NCBI GenBank assembly: GCA_021816505.1
Contig: JAKAXS010000003.1
Location: 1-25,119 of the forward strand
DNA length: 25,119 nt
Direction of reading: 5' to 3'
From: Pseudomonadota bacterium
GTDB taxonomy: Bacteria > Pseudomonadota > Alphaproteobacteria > Rhizobiales > Hyphomicrobiaceae
Shown here: positions 14,198 to 23,268 of the stretch, one piece after another
Numbering within the stretch: the stretch's first letter is position 1
How the letters are laid out: every line of letters begins with the position of its first letter
The notes under the pieces: model-generated
The model's database searches: none
The model's input: the letters and a program-made list of their open reading frames with translations, nothing else
What the model was told of the DNA's origin: nothing
Program-made: the position numbers and the translations under genes

Positions 14198-17100
14198 GTG
14201 TTCCGAATGCAGAACGGCCTTGTTAGATTGAGCGATCTGGCCACCGTTGTTTTTCTTGCGGGCGCATTGGCAAGCACTGCTGCGGCAGCGGACAAACCAG
14301 CCATCGACAGCTCGGTGTCGGGACGTAACTCAGCATCATCGGAAGGTTCCAGTCCGACCTACGCAGACTTCGTGCACATGGCGCTTATGTCGGATGCCCC
14401 GGCATATCTCGCAGAAGCCGAGACGACCGGCCTAGCGTATGTCTCGGCGACAGGGAACGAGGCCGTCTGCAAGAAACTGTACGATATCAGCACCCGCGGG
14501 AATGAGTTTGCGGTGCGGGAGTATCTCGCCGAGATGGCTGTCGCGGCACGTCAGGCGATTGCGGATTTGCCCAACCGCCCCCGCCGACTGACTATGCCCG
14601 TCGAAACGACCTATCAACTGGGCGACTATGATTTCGAGCGGAAGGGGTTCCCACTTTCTCCCTTGCAGGCAGCACAGGTTCTCGCTCCCGGTCTTCTCTC
14701 GGTCGCTGGCGGTTCGCCATCGGCCAGCTGCCAAAGCGCATACTACCGGCTATACTCCAGTTTGCCGGGTCGCAAAGATGTGTTCCGCTCTCACTTCTTT
14801 GATTTGCGCAGCGAACACGCCGGGGTGGAAGGGGCAGGCGATTTCTTGCCGATGTCCCCTGAGAAGGCAAAGGTCTACCGCGACAGCACCACTGATCTTA
14901 AGCGCCCTGCAGGCAGGCCGGCGGTCATCGTTCGTGCCAAGCTGATCGTGGAGCCGCGCGCGCAAGGTCGGGGCCCTCTTAAGGGCCAGATCGTCGATGT
15001 GACGGCTCACGATGCGCAAAATGGGCAGCTTCTTCATCGCTGGGATGTCCCGGATGCCGAAACGCCACCGCGCGCGCAGCACGATCGATTGCCGTGGTCG
15101 AACGATCTGCTGGCCTCGCTGATTGCTCCGGCTGCCGAGCCGCATCTGGATCACGAGTTCATCGACAACGCGGCTACCCGATATTTTGAGAGCCATGCCC
15201 TATCGATCAAAGCCGGCAACGCGCCACCGCAATCGCCGCTGCCGATCGACGAAATTCGCGGTCGCGAACCCCGAGAAGTAGCGGTACTGAACCGTGCGCA
15301 GCTTCGTGCCGCGTTGAAAGCGGAGCCCGCCGCTTTGCCCATCCGCGTCTTCTTCGAACAGAAGTTGAGCGCACTCTATAACGAGCAGAAGGGCCTCTAT
15401 TTCAACCCTCCGATAGAGAACGATCTACAGGAGGCGCGCGGCGAGGCAGCACTGTCGAAGCTAATTCTGTCGAAGCGTGATTTGCCGATCTATCGCCAAC
15501 TCATCCCGGTCAAGCCTTGGGACATGAAGCGGGATCAGGTGACTTTTAAGCAGACCGTTGTTTCCGGCTACCAACTGCAGACCGCACTGGAACTTGACCG
15601 CGTCGTCAGCTTGCCCGCCGTACCTTTCAGCATCGAGCAAGCCGCTGCACACAAGCTGTTGACCTCCCGGCGTGATATCGTGCTTCGGTGGGAATTCGAT
15701 GTCGGGGAGGTGCGGGTGGAGGACCCCACTACGGTGGTTCTCAGCGCAACGATGCGCGGACTGTCCTATCGTTGGGCGAACGACAATGCTCTCATCACCG
15801 ACATCGCGCTCGACACGTTTCCAACTGTGAAGCAACTGCGAGAGCAGGCAGACGCCGCGTTGCCGCCGGGCGCAACCGCCGACAATGTGACGCCGCCTCC
15901 GCCCGGCACACGCTTGGGTGCGGAAATGATGGATCTTCTGCAGCTGCGTTTCCAACCTCAGACCGTGGATGACCGCGTCATTGAACGCATGATGATCACG
16001 CGGTCTGCGTACGAAGCGACTGAGGCGGCTGCCAAGAGGGCACCGATTTGGGGAAATTTCTTTCGTGATCCGCTAAAGCGGCTCAGCGCCGAGGACTGGG
16101 CGGCCAGGCGCAGCGAATTCCGTAAATGGTCCGAGGCCAGGGCCGGATCGTTGCCGTCGACGATGACGCTCACACTGCCGCTTGCCGACACGCCCTCCGG
16201 CAAAGCCCCGCCATTTGAGCGGCACAGTCCTCTAGGGAAATCGTCGCTGTGCCTGGAGAAGGGAAATTCCAACGTCGAGAAGGACGTTGCCGCAGCCAAG
16301 ATCTGCGCCTTTCTCGATGCAGCATGGAAGCAAGCTGAACCAATTCTGTTCCTGCCCGGACTTGGGGATCAGGAAGGGCCACGTTCCTCCTGCGGCAATG
16401 CCGGCGCCGAGCCGTATTGCCGTGAGATGTACAACGCGCATGTCGCGATGAAGCTCTCGCCCAGCAAAGTTAAGCACGACGTCGTTCGCCTCGATCGCTT
16501 GCCTGCCATTGATCCGTCGGTACGCAGTGCGAAGGGCCGGCTCGTTCTGGAAATCGTTGTGGAACCGAGTGGCATATTGACTGAGCAGACATGGCCGGCG
16601 GACTCTTACGTCAAGGCGGTTCAACATGCTCAGGAGTTCGGCCGCACCTACGGGCTAAAGGTATACGCGCCCGACCGCCATGCGTTGAGCGAGCCGGTGA
16701 TGCAGCTGGCGGCCCGAGCCAACTCTGCACGGGTAATTGATAGCGATACCGGGGCCGTCGTTGCTGAACCGCCGCTGGCGCCGCCGCCGTCTCTGCCCCT
16801 CGCCATGCTCGAAGTTGCCAAGCCCCCCAGTGCTCCGATTGCAACTGGACGCAACGTGCTGGGCATTAGCCTCGGCATGAGCTTCGACGAGGCAGACAAG
16901 CTTATTCGCGAGCACATGAAGGTTGCCAAGGTCCTGACGGCGGACCGGAAGAAACAACTGGGCGTGGTCAGCGGGGAGATCATACCCTACACGTCCGGCC
17001 GGATTTACGTCACGGAGTCCGGCGACGAGATGATCGCCATATTCGACGAGCCTCCATCTGCCCCAGATTCCGTGCTGGGCCTGTGGCGCATTCTGCGCCT

Positions 17101-17599
17101 TCCGCATGGCGCCACCGATCCGGCAAAACTCAAGGCGACGCTGACGCAGCGCAACGGTGAACCCCGGGTGTCGGAGGTCTCGCTGCCGTTCATGCGTACG
17201 GGACTGGCGTTTCTCTGGTCCGATTATGAGGACCCCGCTTGCCGCGTAATCACCTTCGAGTTCCAGACCGGCCTGTGGCAAGACGAGACGGGTGACACGT
17301 CATGGTTGCCTCCGGGCAGGTTTCAACCGCTCTATCCAAATCTGCATGGGTCGACCGGAACGCATGGCTACATCAACTTGGTGTCCAAAAAGCCGCTTCC
17401 ACCTGGCTCGTTCTGCACCACGCTGCTCGGCGTTCGTTACGCCGCGACTGACGGCAAGAACCGTGGTGAGCACAATGGTGTGGAACTGGTGACCTGGTTG
17501 ACCGATCAGCGGACTTACGCTGCACACTACTTCAACAGCCGTGCGACTCCGCCGGTCGCTTCCACGGCCGACAACACGGACGTGGAAATCAAGCATTAA
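14198..17599 (+). CDS. Large exported protein of unknown function
   Basis: A 1133-residue protein I do not recognise. It starts with a good signal peptide (basic NGLVRLS, hydrophobic LATVVFLAGALAS, then TAAAADKP, cleavage near residue 32), so the bulk is periplasmic or secreted. No lipobox, no later membrane segment, no C-terminal barrel. Eight cysteines remain in the mature part (for example SSCGNAGAEPYCREMY), which would allow disulfides. There is a Pro-rich break (AEPPLAPPPSLPLAMLEVAKPPSAP, near residue 860), after which a domain begins with LGISLGMSFDEADKLIREHM, resembling the xLGMsxxEa openings of small periplasmic domains. GTG at 14198 is chosen because AGGAGG ends seven bases before it. 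The gene stands alone, divergent from the permease operon and convergent with pntB. A link to amine metabolism is not shown. Confidence 0.75.
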   Translation: MFRMQNGLVRLSDLATVVFLAGALASTAAAADKPAIDSSVSGRNSASSEGSSPTYADFVHMALMSDAPAYLAEAETTGLAYVSATGNEAVCKKLYDISTRGNEFAVREYLAEMAVAARQAIADLPNRPRRLTMPVETTYQLGDYDFERKGFPLSPLQAAQVLAPGLLSVAGGSPSASCQSAYYRLYSSLPGRKDVFRSHFFDLRSEHAGVEGAGDFLPMSPEKAKVYRDSTTDLKRPAGRPAVIVRAKLIVEPRAQGRGPLKGQIVDVTAHDAQNGQLLHRWDVPDAETPPRAQHDRLPWSNDLLASLIAPAAEPHLDHEFIDNAATRYFESHALSIKAGNAPPQSPLPIDEIRGREPREVAVLNRAQLRAALKAEPAALPIRVFFEQKLSALYNEQKGLYFNPPIENDLQEARGEAALSKLILSKRDLPIYRQLIPVKPWDMKRDQVTFKQTVVSGYQLQTALELDRVVSLPAVPFSIEQAAAHKLLTSRRDIVLRWEFDVGEVRVEDPTTVVLSATMRGLSYRWANDNALITDIALDTFPTVKQLREQADAALPPGATADNVTPPPPGTRLGAEMMDLLQLRFQPQTVDDRVIERMMITRSAYEATEAAAKRAPIWGNFFRDPLKRLSAEDWAARRSEFRKWSEARAGSLPSTMTLTLPLADTPSGKAPPFERHSPLGKSSLCLEKGNSNVEKDVAAAKICAFLDAAWKQAEPILFLPGLGDQEGPRSSCGNAGAEPYCREMYNAHVAMKLSPSKVKHDVVRLDRLPAIDPSVRSAKGRLVLEIVVEPSGILTEQTWPADSYVKAVQHAQEFGRTYGLKVYAPDRHALSEPVMQLAARANSARVIDSDTGAVVAEPPLAPPPSLPLAMLEVAKPPSAPIATGRNVLGISLGMSFDEADKLIREHMKVAKVLTADRKKQLGVVSGEIIPYTSGRIYVTESGDEMIAIFDEPPSAPDSVLGLWRILRLPHGATDPAKLKATLTQRNGEPRVSEVSLPFMRTGLAFLWSDYEDPACRVITFEFQTGLWQDETGDTSWLPPGRFQPLYPNLHGSTGTHGYINLVSKKPLPPGSFCTTLLGVRYAATDGKNRGEHNGVELVTWLTDQRTYAAHYFNSRATPPVASTADNTDVEIKH

Positions 17600-17646
17600 G
17601 GCGTGGCGCCGCTCTCGATTGGTGGTCTGTCGCGTCGTGTGCAAAC

Positions 17647-17676
17647 AAAAGGGCCGGCGATTTGCATCGCCGGCCC
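17647..17676 (-). terminator. Rho-independent terminator of pntAB
   Basis: A perfect 11-bp stem, arms GGGCCGGCGAT (17651-17661) and ATCGCCGGCCC (17666-17676), loop of 4. On the minus strand it is followed by TTTTGTTT. It lies 23 bases after the pntB stop. It stands between the converging large exported protein gene and pntB, but no T run follows on the plus strand. Confidence 0.87.
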
Positions 17677-17698
17677 CTGATGTCGATCTGAAAAATCG

Positions 17699-19132
17699 TC
17701 AGTCCAGCATCGGCAGCAGCTTGTCGACGGATGACTTCGCGTCGCCGTAGAACATGCGCGTGTTCTCTTTGTAGAAGAGCGGGTTTTCGATGCCGGAATA
17801 GCCGGTGCCCTGGCCGCGCTTCGACACGAACACCTGGCGTGCCTTCCAGACTTCCAGAACCGGCATGCCCGCGATGGGCGAGTTCGGATCGTCCTGCGCC
17901 GCCGGGTTCACGATGTCGTTCGAGCCGACGATGATCGCCACGTCGGTCGACGGGAAGTCCTCGTTGATCTCGTCCATCTCCAGCACGATGTCGTAGGGCA
18001 CCTTGGCTTCGGCCAGCAGCACGTTCATGTGACCCGGCAGGCGCCCGGCGACCGGATGGATGGCGAAGCGCACCGTCTTGCCGCGCGCGCGCAGCTTGCG
18101 CGTCAACTCGGAGATCGACTGCTGGGCCTGCGCGACCGCCATGCCGTAGCCCGGCACGATGATGATGCTGTCGGCGTCGTTCAGCGCGGCGGCAACGCCG
18201 GCCGCGTCGATCGCCACCTGCTCGCCGGCGATTTCCTGTGCCGGACCCGTTTCGCCACCGAAGCCGCCGAGGATGACGGAGATGAAGGAGCGGTTCATCG
18301 CCTTGCACATGATGTAGCTGAGGATCGCACCCGACGAGCCGACCAGTGCGCCAACCACGATCAGGAGATCGTTGCCGAGCGTGAAGCCGATGGCGGCGGC
18401 CGCCCAGCCCGAGTAGCTGTTGAGCATGGAGACGACGACGGGCATGTCGGCACCGCCGATGCCCATGATCAGGTGCCAGCCGATGAAGAAGGCGAGCAAC
18501 GTCATCAGGATCAGCGTCCACAGGCCGTAGCCCTGGCAGTACATCACGAGCAGTATCGCGCACGCGATGGCGGCAGCAGCGTTGAGCACGTGGCCGCCGG
18601 GCAGCTTGGTGGCCTTGCCGTCGATCTTGCCGGCCAGCTTGCCGAACGCGACGACCGATCCGGTGAACGTGACCGCGCCGATGAACACGCCGAGGAACAC
18701 TTCCACCCGAAGGATCGAGATCTCGACCGGGGTCTTGTGCGCCAGGATGCCGGCGAAGCCGGTGAGCGCGGCGCGTTGCGCCTCGTCCAGGCTTTGCACG
18801 TTGGCCAGTTCGATGTCGGCGTTGAAGCCGGTGAACACGGCGGCGAGGCCAACGAAGCTGTGCAAGGCCGCGACCAGCTGCGGCATCTCAGTCATTTGCA
18901 CGCGGGCGGCGACGTACCAGCCGATCGCGGAGCCGATGGCGATCATCGGCAGGATGACTTCGAGATTGCCGACGCCCGGTCCCAGGATCGTCACCAGCAC
19001 GGCGATGGCCATGCCGACGATGCCGAACCAGACCGCGCGCTTGGCGCTTTCCTGGCCCGAGAGGCCGCCTAGCGACAGGATGAAGAGAACAGCTGCCGCG
19101 ATGTAGGCGGCGGAAACGATACCAATGCTCAC
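17699..19132 (-). CDS. pntB: NAD(P) transhydrogenase subunit beta
   Basis: A 477-residue inner-membrane protein. The first 270 residues hold about nine hydrophobic segments (domain II, the proton channel part). The C-terminal domain III binds NADP(H): VPGYGMAVAQAQQSI, HPVAGRLPGHMNVLLAEA, VGSNDIVNPAA and GYSGIENPLFYKENTRMFYGDAK are all typical of PntB. With PntA it drives NADPH formation from NADH at the expense of the proton gradient. The start is GTG at 19132, with AGGGGG seven bases upstream; the frame runs to 19213 but that part overlaps pntA and has no PntB character. It is ten bases after the pntA stop, so both are co-transcribed. Confidence 0.95.
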   Translation of the reverse strand: MSIGIVSAAYIAAAVLFILSLGGLSGQESAKRAVWFGIVGMAIAVLVTILGPGVGNLEVILPMIAIGSAIGWYVAARVQMTEMPQLVAALHSFVGLAAVFTGFNADIELANVQSLDEAQRAALTGFAGILAHKTPVEISILRVEVFLGVFIGAVTFTGSVVAFGKLAGKIDGKATKLPGGHVLNAAAAIACAILLVMYCQGYGLWTLILMTLLAFFIGWHLIMGIGGADMPVVVSMLNSYSGWAAAAIGFTLGNDLLIVVGALVGSSGAILSYIMCKAMNRSFISVILGGFGGETGPAQEIAGEQVAIDAAGVAAALNDADSIIIVPGYGMAVAQAQQSISELTRKLRARGKTVRFAIHPVAGRLPGHMNVLLAEAKVPYDIVLEMDEINEDFPSTDVAIIVGSNDIVNPAAQDDPNSPIAGMPVLEVWKARQVFVSKRGQGTGYSGIENPLFYKENTRMFYGDAKSSVDKLLPMLD

Positions 19133-19142
19133 GATCGGCCCC

Positions 19143-20714
19143 CTACGACTTCTGGAACATGGCAAGCATCCGGCGCGTGACCAGGAAGCCGCCAACGATG
19201 TTGATGGTCGCAATCAGGACCGAGATGGCCGCGAGAATGACGACGATGAGTGAACTCGAACCGATCTGCAGCAGTGCGCCGAGAATGACGATGCCGGAGA
19301 TGGCGTTCGTGACGGCCATCAGCGGCGTGTGCAGGCTGTGGCTGACGTTCCAGATGACCTGGAAGCCGACGAAGCAGGCGAGCACGAACACGACGAAGTG
19401 GGCCATGAAGCTTGCCGGAGCGTAGGCGCCGACCAGCATCAGCAGGGCCGTGCCGGCGGCGAGCAGCAGAACCTGGCTGCGCGTCTCCGAGCGGAACTGG
19501 GCGGTTTCCTGGGCACGCTTTTCTTCCGGCGTCAGCTCTTTCGGTTTTTCCTTGGGCTTCTGCGCCGCGATCGCCGCGACTTTCGGCGGTGGCGGCGGGA
19601 AGGTGATCGCGCCTTGATGGGCGACGGTGGCGCCGCGAATGACGTCGTCATCCATGTTGTGGACGATCTTGCCGTCCTTGCCCGGCGTCAGGTCGGTCAG
19701 CATGTGGCGAATGTTGGTGGCGTAGAGCGTGCTCGACTGCGCGGCCATGCGGCTCGGGAAGTCGGTGTAGCCGATCACCGTCACGCCGTTGGGGCTGACG
19801 ATCTTCTGGTCCGGCACGGTCAGGTCGCAGTTTCCGCCGCGTTCGGCGGCGAGGTCGACGATCACCGAGCCGGGCTTCATGGCCGCGACCATGTCCTCCA
19901 GCCACAGCTTCGGCGCCGGGCGGCCCGGAATGAGCGCTGTGGTGATGACGATATCCATGTCGGGGGCCAGTTCGCGGAACTTGGCGAGCTGCTTTTCACG
20001 GAACTCGGGGCTGGATGGTGCCGCGTAGCCGCCAGTCGCCGCGCCGTCCTGCTGCTCGGCGAAGTCGAGGAACACGAAGTTGGCGCCCATGGACTCGATC
20101 TGCTCGGCCACCTCGGGGCGGACGTCGAAGGCATACGTGATCGCACCGAGCGACGTCGCCGTGCCGATGGCGGCAAGGCCCGCGACGCCGGCGCCGATCA
20201 CCAGCACCTTGGCGGGTGGCACCTTGCCGGCCGCCGTCACCTGTCCGGTGAAGAAGCGGCCGAAGTTCGCGCCCGCCTCGATCACGGCGCGATAGCCGGC
20301 GATGTTCGCCATCGACGAGAGCGCGTCCATCTTCTGCGCGCGGCTGATGCGGGGCACCATGTCCATGGCGATGACGCTGGCGCCGCGATCGCGGCATTGC
20401 TCCAGCAGCGCCGTGCTTTGTGCCGGGTAGAAGAACGAGATGAGAGTCTTGTCGGCCGACAGGTTCTGCGTCTCGGTTTCCGACGGCGGCCGAACCTTCA
20501 CGATCACGTCGGCGCCGGACCATAGCTCGGCCGCAGAGCCGACCACTTGGACACCCGCCTGACGATACGCTTCGTCGGAGAAACCCGCCGATTGCCCGGC
20601 GCCCGACTCTACAAGACACGTGTGGCCCAGCTTCTCCAGCTGCTTTGCGCTGTCGGGAGTGAGCGCTACGCGCGCTTCTCCGGGGGCCGCTTCCTTTGGT
20701 GCGCCGATCTTCAT
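19143..20714 (-). CDS. pntA: NAD(P) transhydrogenase subunit alpha
   Basis: A 523-residue subunit of the undivided (E. coli-like) type: the NAD(H)-binding domain I and the membrane part are in one chain, not split as PntAA/PntAB. Domain I (1-375) shows the RQD loop residues Arg122, Gln127 and Asp130 in PRISRAQKMD, with the same 5 and 3 spacing as in characterised enzymes, and the dinucleotide motif GAGVAG (174-179). A charged linker with FPPPPPK and a Lys/Glu/Pro-rich stretch (about 373-408) precedes four membrane segments. The ATG at 20714 has GGAAG upstream. It is the first gene of the pnt unit. NADPH made by this complex could support Tmm and DmmB, but no direct genetic coupling is seen. 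Confidence 0.95.
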   Translation of the reverse strand: MKIGAPKEAAPGEARVALTPDSAKQLEKLGHTCLVESGAGQSAGFSDEAYRQAGVQVVGSAAELWSGADVIVKVRPPSETETQNLSADKTLISFFYPAQSTALLEQCRDRGASVIAMDMVPRISRAQKMDALSSMANIAGYRAVIEAGANFGRFFTGQVTAAGKVPPAKVLVIGAGVAGLAAIGTATSLGAITYAFDVRPEVAEQIESMGANFVFLDFAEQQDGAATGGYAAPSSPEFREKQLAKFRELAPDMDIVITTALIPGRPAPKLWLEDMVAAMKPGSVIVDLAAERGGNCDLTVPDQKIVSPNGVTVIGYTDFPSRMAAQSSTLYATNIRHMLTDLTPGKDGKIVHNMDDDVIRGATVAHQGAITFPPPPPKVAAIAAQKPKEKPKELTPEEKRAQETAQFRSETRSQVLLLAAGTALLMLVGAYAPASFMAHFVVFVLACFVGFQVIWNVSHSLHTPLMAVTNAISGIVILGALLQIGSSSLIVVILAAISVLIATINIVGGFLVTRRMLAMFQKS

Positions 20715-20831
20715 CCTGATCTTCCGATCCTGCCGGTTGCGTCAAATGGGGCGAAGCCCCGCGCCAAGAGGCCTGATAACGCGGGCCCTCGTCAAGTATC
20801 GGGCGGATAACACGTCTGCGCATGGTGGGCT

Positions 20832-20866
20832 AGAGACCTTCGTCCGATTGCTAATCGATGGTCTCT
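20832..20866. promoter_or_regulatory. Nested inverted repeat between pntA and ku
   Basis: Outer arms AGAGACC (20832-20838) and GGTCTCT (20860-20866), inner arms CGATT (20845-20849) and AATCG (20853-20857). It lies in the 246-base divergent spacer, where promoters of both genes must be. No convincing -35/-10 pair was found. It may be an operator or an RNA hairpin; confidence is low. Confidence 0.3.
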
Positions 20867-20960
20867 GTGACTGGCCAGAAACTGGCTTTTAGGTTGGATC
20901 GATTGGAACGGCGACCGAACTGTAGCGTTCTAGAAAGCTTCAGCTGGAGGACCATTCGCC

Positions 20961-21818
20961 ATGGCAGTTCGGCGCGCATACTGGAAGGGCTACCTCAAGC
21001 TTTCGCTCGTGACGTGCCCTGTCGCGCTCTATCCAGCGTCCAGCCAGGCGGACAAGACCCACTTCCACCAGATCAATCGCAAGACCGGCAACCGGCTGCG
21101 CCAGCAGATGGTGGACGAGCAGACCGGCAAGGTCGTTCAAAGCGAGGACAAAGGGCGCGGCTACGAGCTTGCCGACGGCAAGTATGTCCAGATCGAGCCG
21201 GAGGAACTCGAGGCCGTCGAGGTGCAAAGCACCCACACGATCGATATCGACAAGTTCGTGCCGCAGGAGGAGATCGACAAGCGCTTCTACGAGCGCCCCT
21301 ACTATGTCGTGCCGAACGACGAGACCGGCGAGGAGGCCTTCGCCGTCATTCGCGATGCCATGAAGGACAAGGGTCGCGTGGCGCTGGCGCGGATCGTGTT
21401 TGCCAACCGCGAGCACATCGTTGCCATCGAGGCGTGGGGCAAAGGCATGTTGGCGACGACGCTGCGCTACGACTATGAGGTGCGTGACGAGAAGCCGTTC
21501 TTCAAAGACATAGCCAGTCCGCGCGTGCCGAAGGACATGGTTCAACTTGCCGGCGACATTCTCGATCGCAAGGCGGGACACTTCGATGCCCGAGAATTCA
21601 AGGACGAGTACGAACGCGCGCTGCGCAAGCTGGTGAAGCGCAAGGCATCGGGAAAGACGATCGAACCCGTCGAGCCAGCGCAGCGCCCGTCAAACGTCGT
21701 CAATCTCATGGACGCGCTACGCCAAAGCCTCGGGAAGGATGGCAAACGCGGCGCGCCGAAAACAACAAGGCGCACGCCGGCTTCGCGTCGCAAGCCGCGG
21801 TCACGGAAAGCGGGTTAG
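20961..21818 (+). CDS. ku: Non-homologous end-joining protein Ku
   Basis: A 285-residue bacterial Ku. The start RRAYWKGYLKLSLVTCPVALYPA and the later YYVVPNDETGEEAFAVIRDAM are hallmarks of the Ku core, which forms a homodimeric ring around double-strand DNA ends and recruits the ligase LigD. The C-terminal 35 residues are a Lys/Arg-rich tail (TTRRTPASRRKPRSRKAG), as in many bacterial Ku proteins that use a basic tail for DNA or ligase contacts. The ATG at 20961 follows GGAGG by ten bases. No ligD is in the window, so the partner must be elsewhere. The gene is divergent from pntA and convergent with the VOC/coiled-coil gene, with 25 bases between stops. Confidence 0.95.
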   Translation: MAVRRAYWKGYLKLSLVTCPVALYPASSQADKTHFHQINRKTGNRLRQQMVDEQTGKVVQSEDKGRGYELADGKYVQIEPEELEAVEVQSTHTIDIDKFVPQEEIDKRFYERPYYVVPNDETGEEAFAVIRDAMKDKGRVALARIVFANREHIVAIEAWGKGMLATTLRYDYEVRDEKPFFKDIASPRVPKDMVQLAGDILDRKAGHFDAREFKDEYERALRKLVKRKASGKTIEPVEPAQRPSNVVNLMDALRQSLGKDGKRGAPKTTRRTPASRRKPRSRKAG

Positions 21819-21843
21819 ATCCTCGAAGGCAAAGGCTCTTCAA

Positions 21844-23226
21844 CTACGGCTGAAAAACGAAGTCGCCCCACGTGTCATACTGCAGGTTTGTCACTTTCTT
21901 CGCGGCCGGTGCGGTCGGCTTTGCCGCCACTGGCCGAGGTTTTACCGGTGGTTTGGCACGCGCCACCTTGCGGACCGGCCCACGTTTTGCTGCGAGCTGA
22001 CTACGCAGCTGTTCGGCGACTTGTTCCGCTGCAACGCGCGCTTCACGCTCCGTCTTGAGGTTCGTCATCGCCGTCAGTAGCGCCGCCTCCGCCTGACGGC
22101 GTTCCCTGCGAGCCTCCGCGAGCTGCGTATATGCCGCCGAACGCGCGGCCTCCGCTACCTTGCGTGACGATTGCTCGTCGCTCAGGCTCGTTTCCAGCGA
22201 GAAGACGCGCTGCTTCATCGTTGCCTCGAGCGTGGCGCGCTCAGCCTGTGCGCGGGCGACCGTGGCCTTGGCGTTGTCGAGTTCCTCCGACAGGCTTTGC
22301 TGGACCACGCGCCATTGCTTCTCGCTTTCGGTCAGCTTGCCTTGCAAAGCCGCGGCGGTGTCGCGGGCTTCCTCCAGTGCTGATGCTTGGGTGGCAAGTT
22401 CTGCTTCCGATGCGTGCAGCTGCGTTTCCGTCTTGGCCTTCTCCGTCCGTGCGGCGGCAAGCTCGGTCTTGATCAGCTGCGATGCGCGCTGGAACTGTTC
22501 CTTCGCCTTGCGCTCGCCCTCCAATGCGTTCTGGGCAAGGCGCGTTGCCGCTTCCGACTTTTCTCGGTGCGCCCGTTCGCTTGCGATCAGCCGCTCGAAA
22601 GATCTGCTCGAACCTTCGTAGTAGAGTCCGGTGCCGGCGATGGCGGTGCCGACCAGCCCACCCCCGATCAACGCCAGAACAATGCCCCTCCTCGACGACC
22701 TCGCTGCCCCGCCGTGCGGGAGGTGGCCGCTTTGCGTCTGCGGTGCAGTCGTCGGGCTGGCGTCGCACTGTGGTTCGCTTTCGAAGGAGTACGTTTCGAA
22801 GTCTTGCGATGTTTTCGGCATCGAGGCGATGCGCCACGGATCATACGAACCGAAACTCCAGATCAAGCCTTCGGCGTCGCGACAGGTGTAGCCGCGGCCG
22901 GCGCCCGGCATGGACTGCAGGTCGATCACGACTTCTGCACCTTCCTCCATGGCGATGGCGTAGTGCTCTTCGACGTCGTCGACGTGGATGTAGTGGGTTT
23001 GGGCCTCGGCATTCGTATCAGCCGGGGCTGAGTCATCGTGGGCCTTGACGATGACGTTCACTGGGCCGTGCACCAAGTGCACATAGTCCATCACGCCTTC
23101 GGGATTGCGCACGGCCGAGTGCACCTGAAAGCCGAAGGCGTGACATAGCCAACGGGCGGAGCCTTCGACATCGCGGTAGCGGATCTGCGGCAGGAAACGA
23201 ACATTAGAACGTTCAGAAATCGTCAT
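21844..23226 (-). CDS. VOC (glyoxalase-like) domain fused to membrane anchor and long coiled coil
   Basis: A 460-residue protein with an unusual layout. Residues 10-133 form a VOC/glyoxalase-bleomycin-resistance domain (RYRDVEGSARWLCHAFGFQVH, HYIHVDDVEEHYAIAMEEGAE, GYTCRDAEGLIWSFGSYDPW), of the single-module type that often dimerises. Basic RSSRR precedes one membrane helix (181-203), so the VOC part is probably cytoplasmic. Residues 206-414 are a long Ala/Glu/Lys/Arg-rich coiled coil that would lie in the periplasm, followed by a Lys-Pro-Ala tail and an aromatic end (YDTWGDFVFQP). ATG at 23226 has GGGAG upstream; an 11-residue extension is less likely. The product's role is unknown; a catalytic VOC activity is not proved. 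It follows the outer-membrane protein gene by 42 bases and may share its transcript. Confidence 0.8.
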   Translation of the reverse strand: MTISERSNVRFLPQIRYRDVEGSARWLCHAFGFQVHSAVRNPEGVMDYVHLVHGPVNVIVKAHDDSAPADTNAEAQTHYIHVDDVEEHYAIAMEEGAEVVIDLQSMPGAGRGYTCRDAEGLIWSFGSYDPWRIASMPKTSQDFETYSFESEPQCDASPTTAPQTQSGHLPHGGAARSSRRGIVLALIGGGLVGTAIAGTGLYYEGSSRSFERLIASERAHREKSEAATRLAQNALEGERKAKEQFQRASQLIKTELAAARTEKAKTETQLHASEAELATQASALEEARDTAAALQGKLTESEKQWRVVQQSLSEELDNAKATVARAQAERATLEATMKQRVFSLETSLSDEQSSRKVAEAARSAAYTQLAEARRERRQAEAALLTAMTNLKTEREARVAAEQVAEQLRSQLAAKRGPVRKVARAKPPVKPRPVAAKPTAPAAKKVTNLQYDTWGDFVFQP

Positions 23227-23268
23227 TGCAACTACTCCCAGCGAAATCGCCAGACACATTAAAAATCG

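Noticed and set aside
18029..19072. 347-residue plus-strand frame opposite pntB
   Set aside because: Antisense shadow; pntB is certain from its domain motifs.
19329..20525. 398-residue plus-strand frame opposite pntA
   Set aside because: Antisense shadow; pntA is certain.
20748..20760. GGGGC-GAA-GCCCC hairpin in the pntA leader
   Set aside because: A 5-bp stem in GC-rich DNA is expected by chance; no riboswitch or attenuator structure could be built around it.
20874..20890. Short hairpin GCCAG-AAA-CTGGC followed by TTTT upstream of ku
   Set aside because: A 5-bp stem with a 3-base loop is too weak for a terminator, and there is no plus-strand gene before it to terminate.
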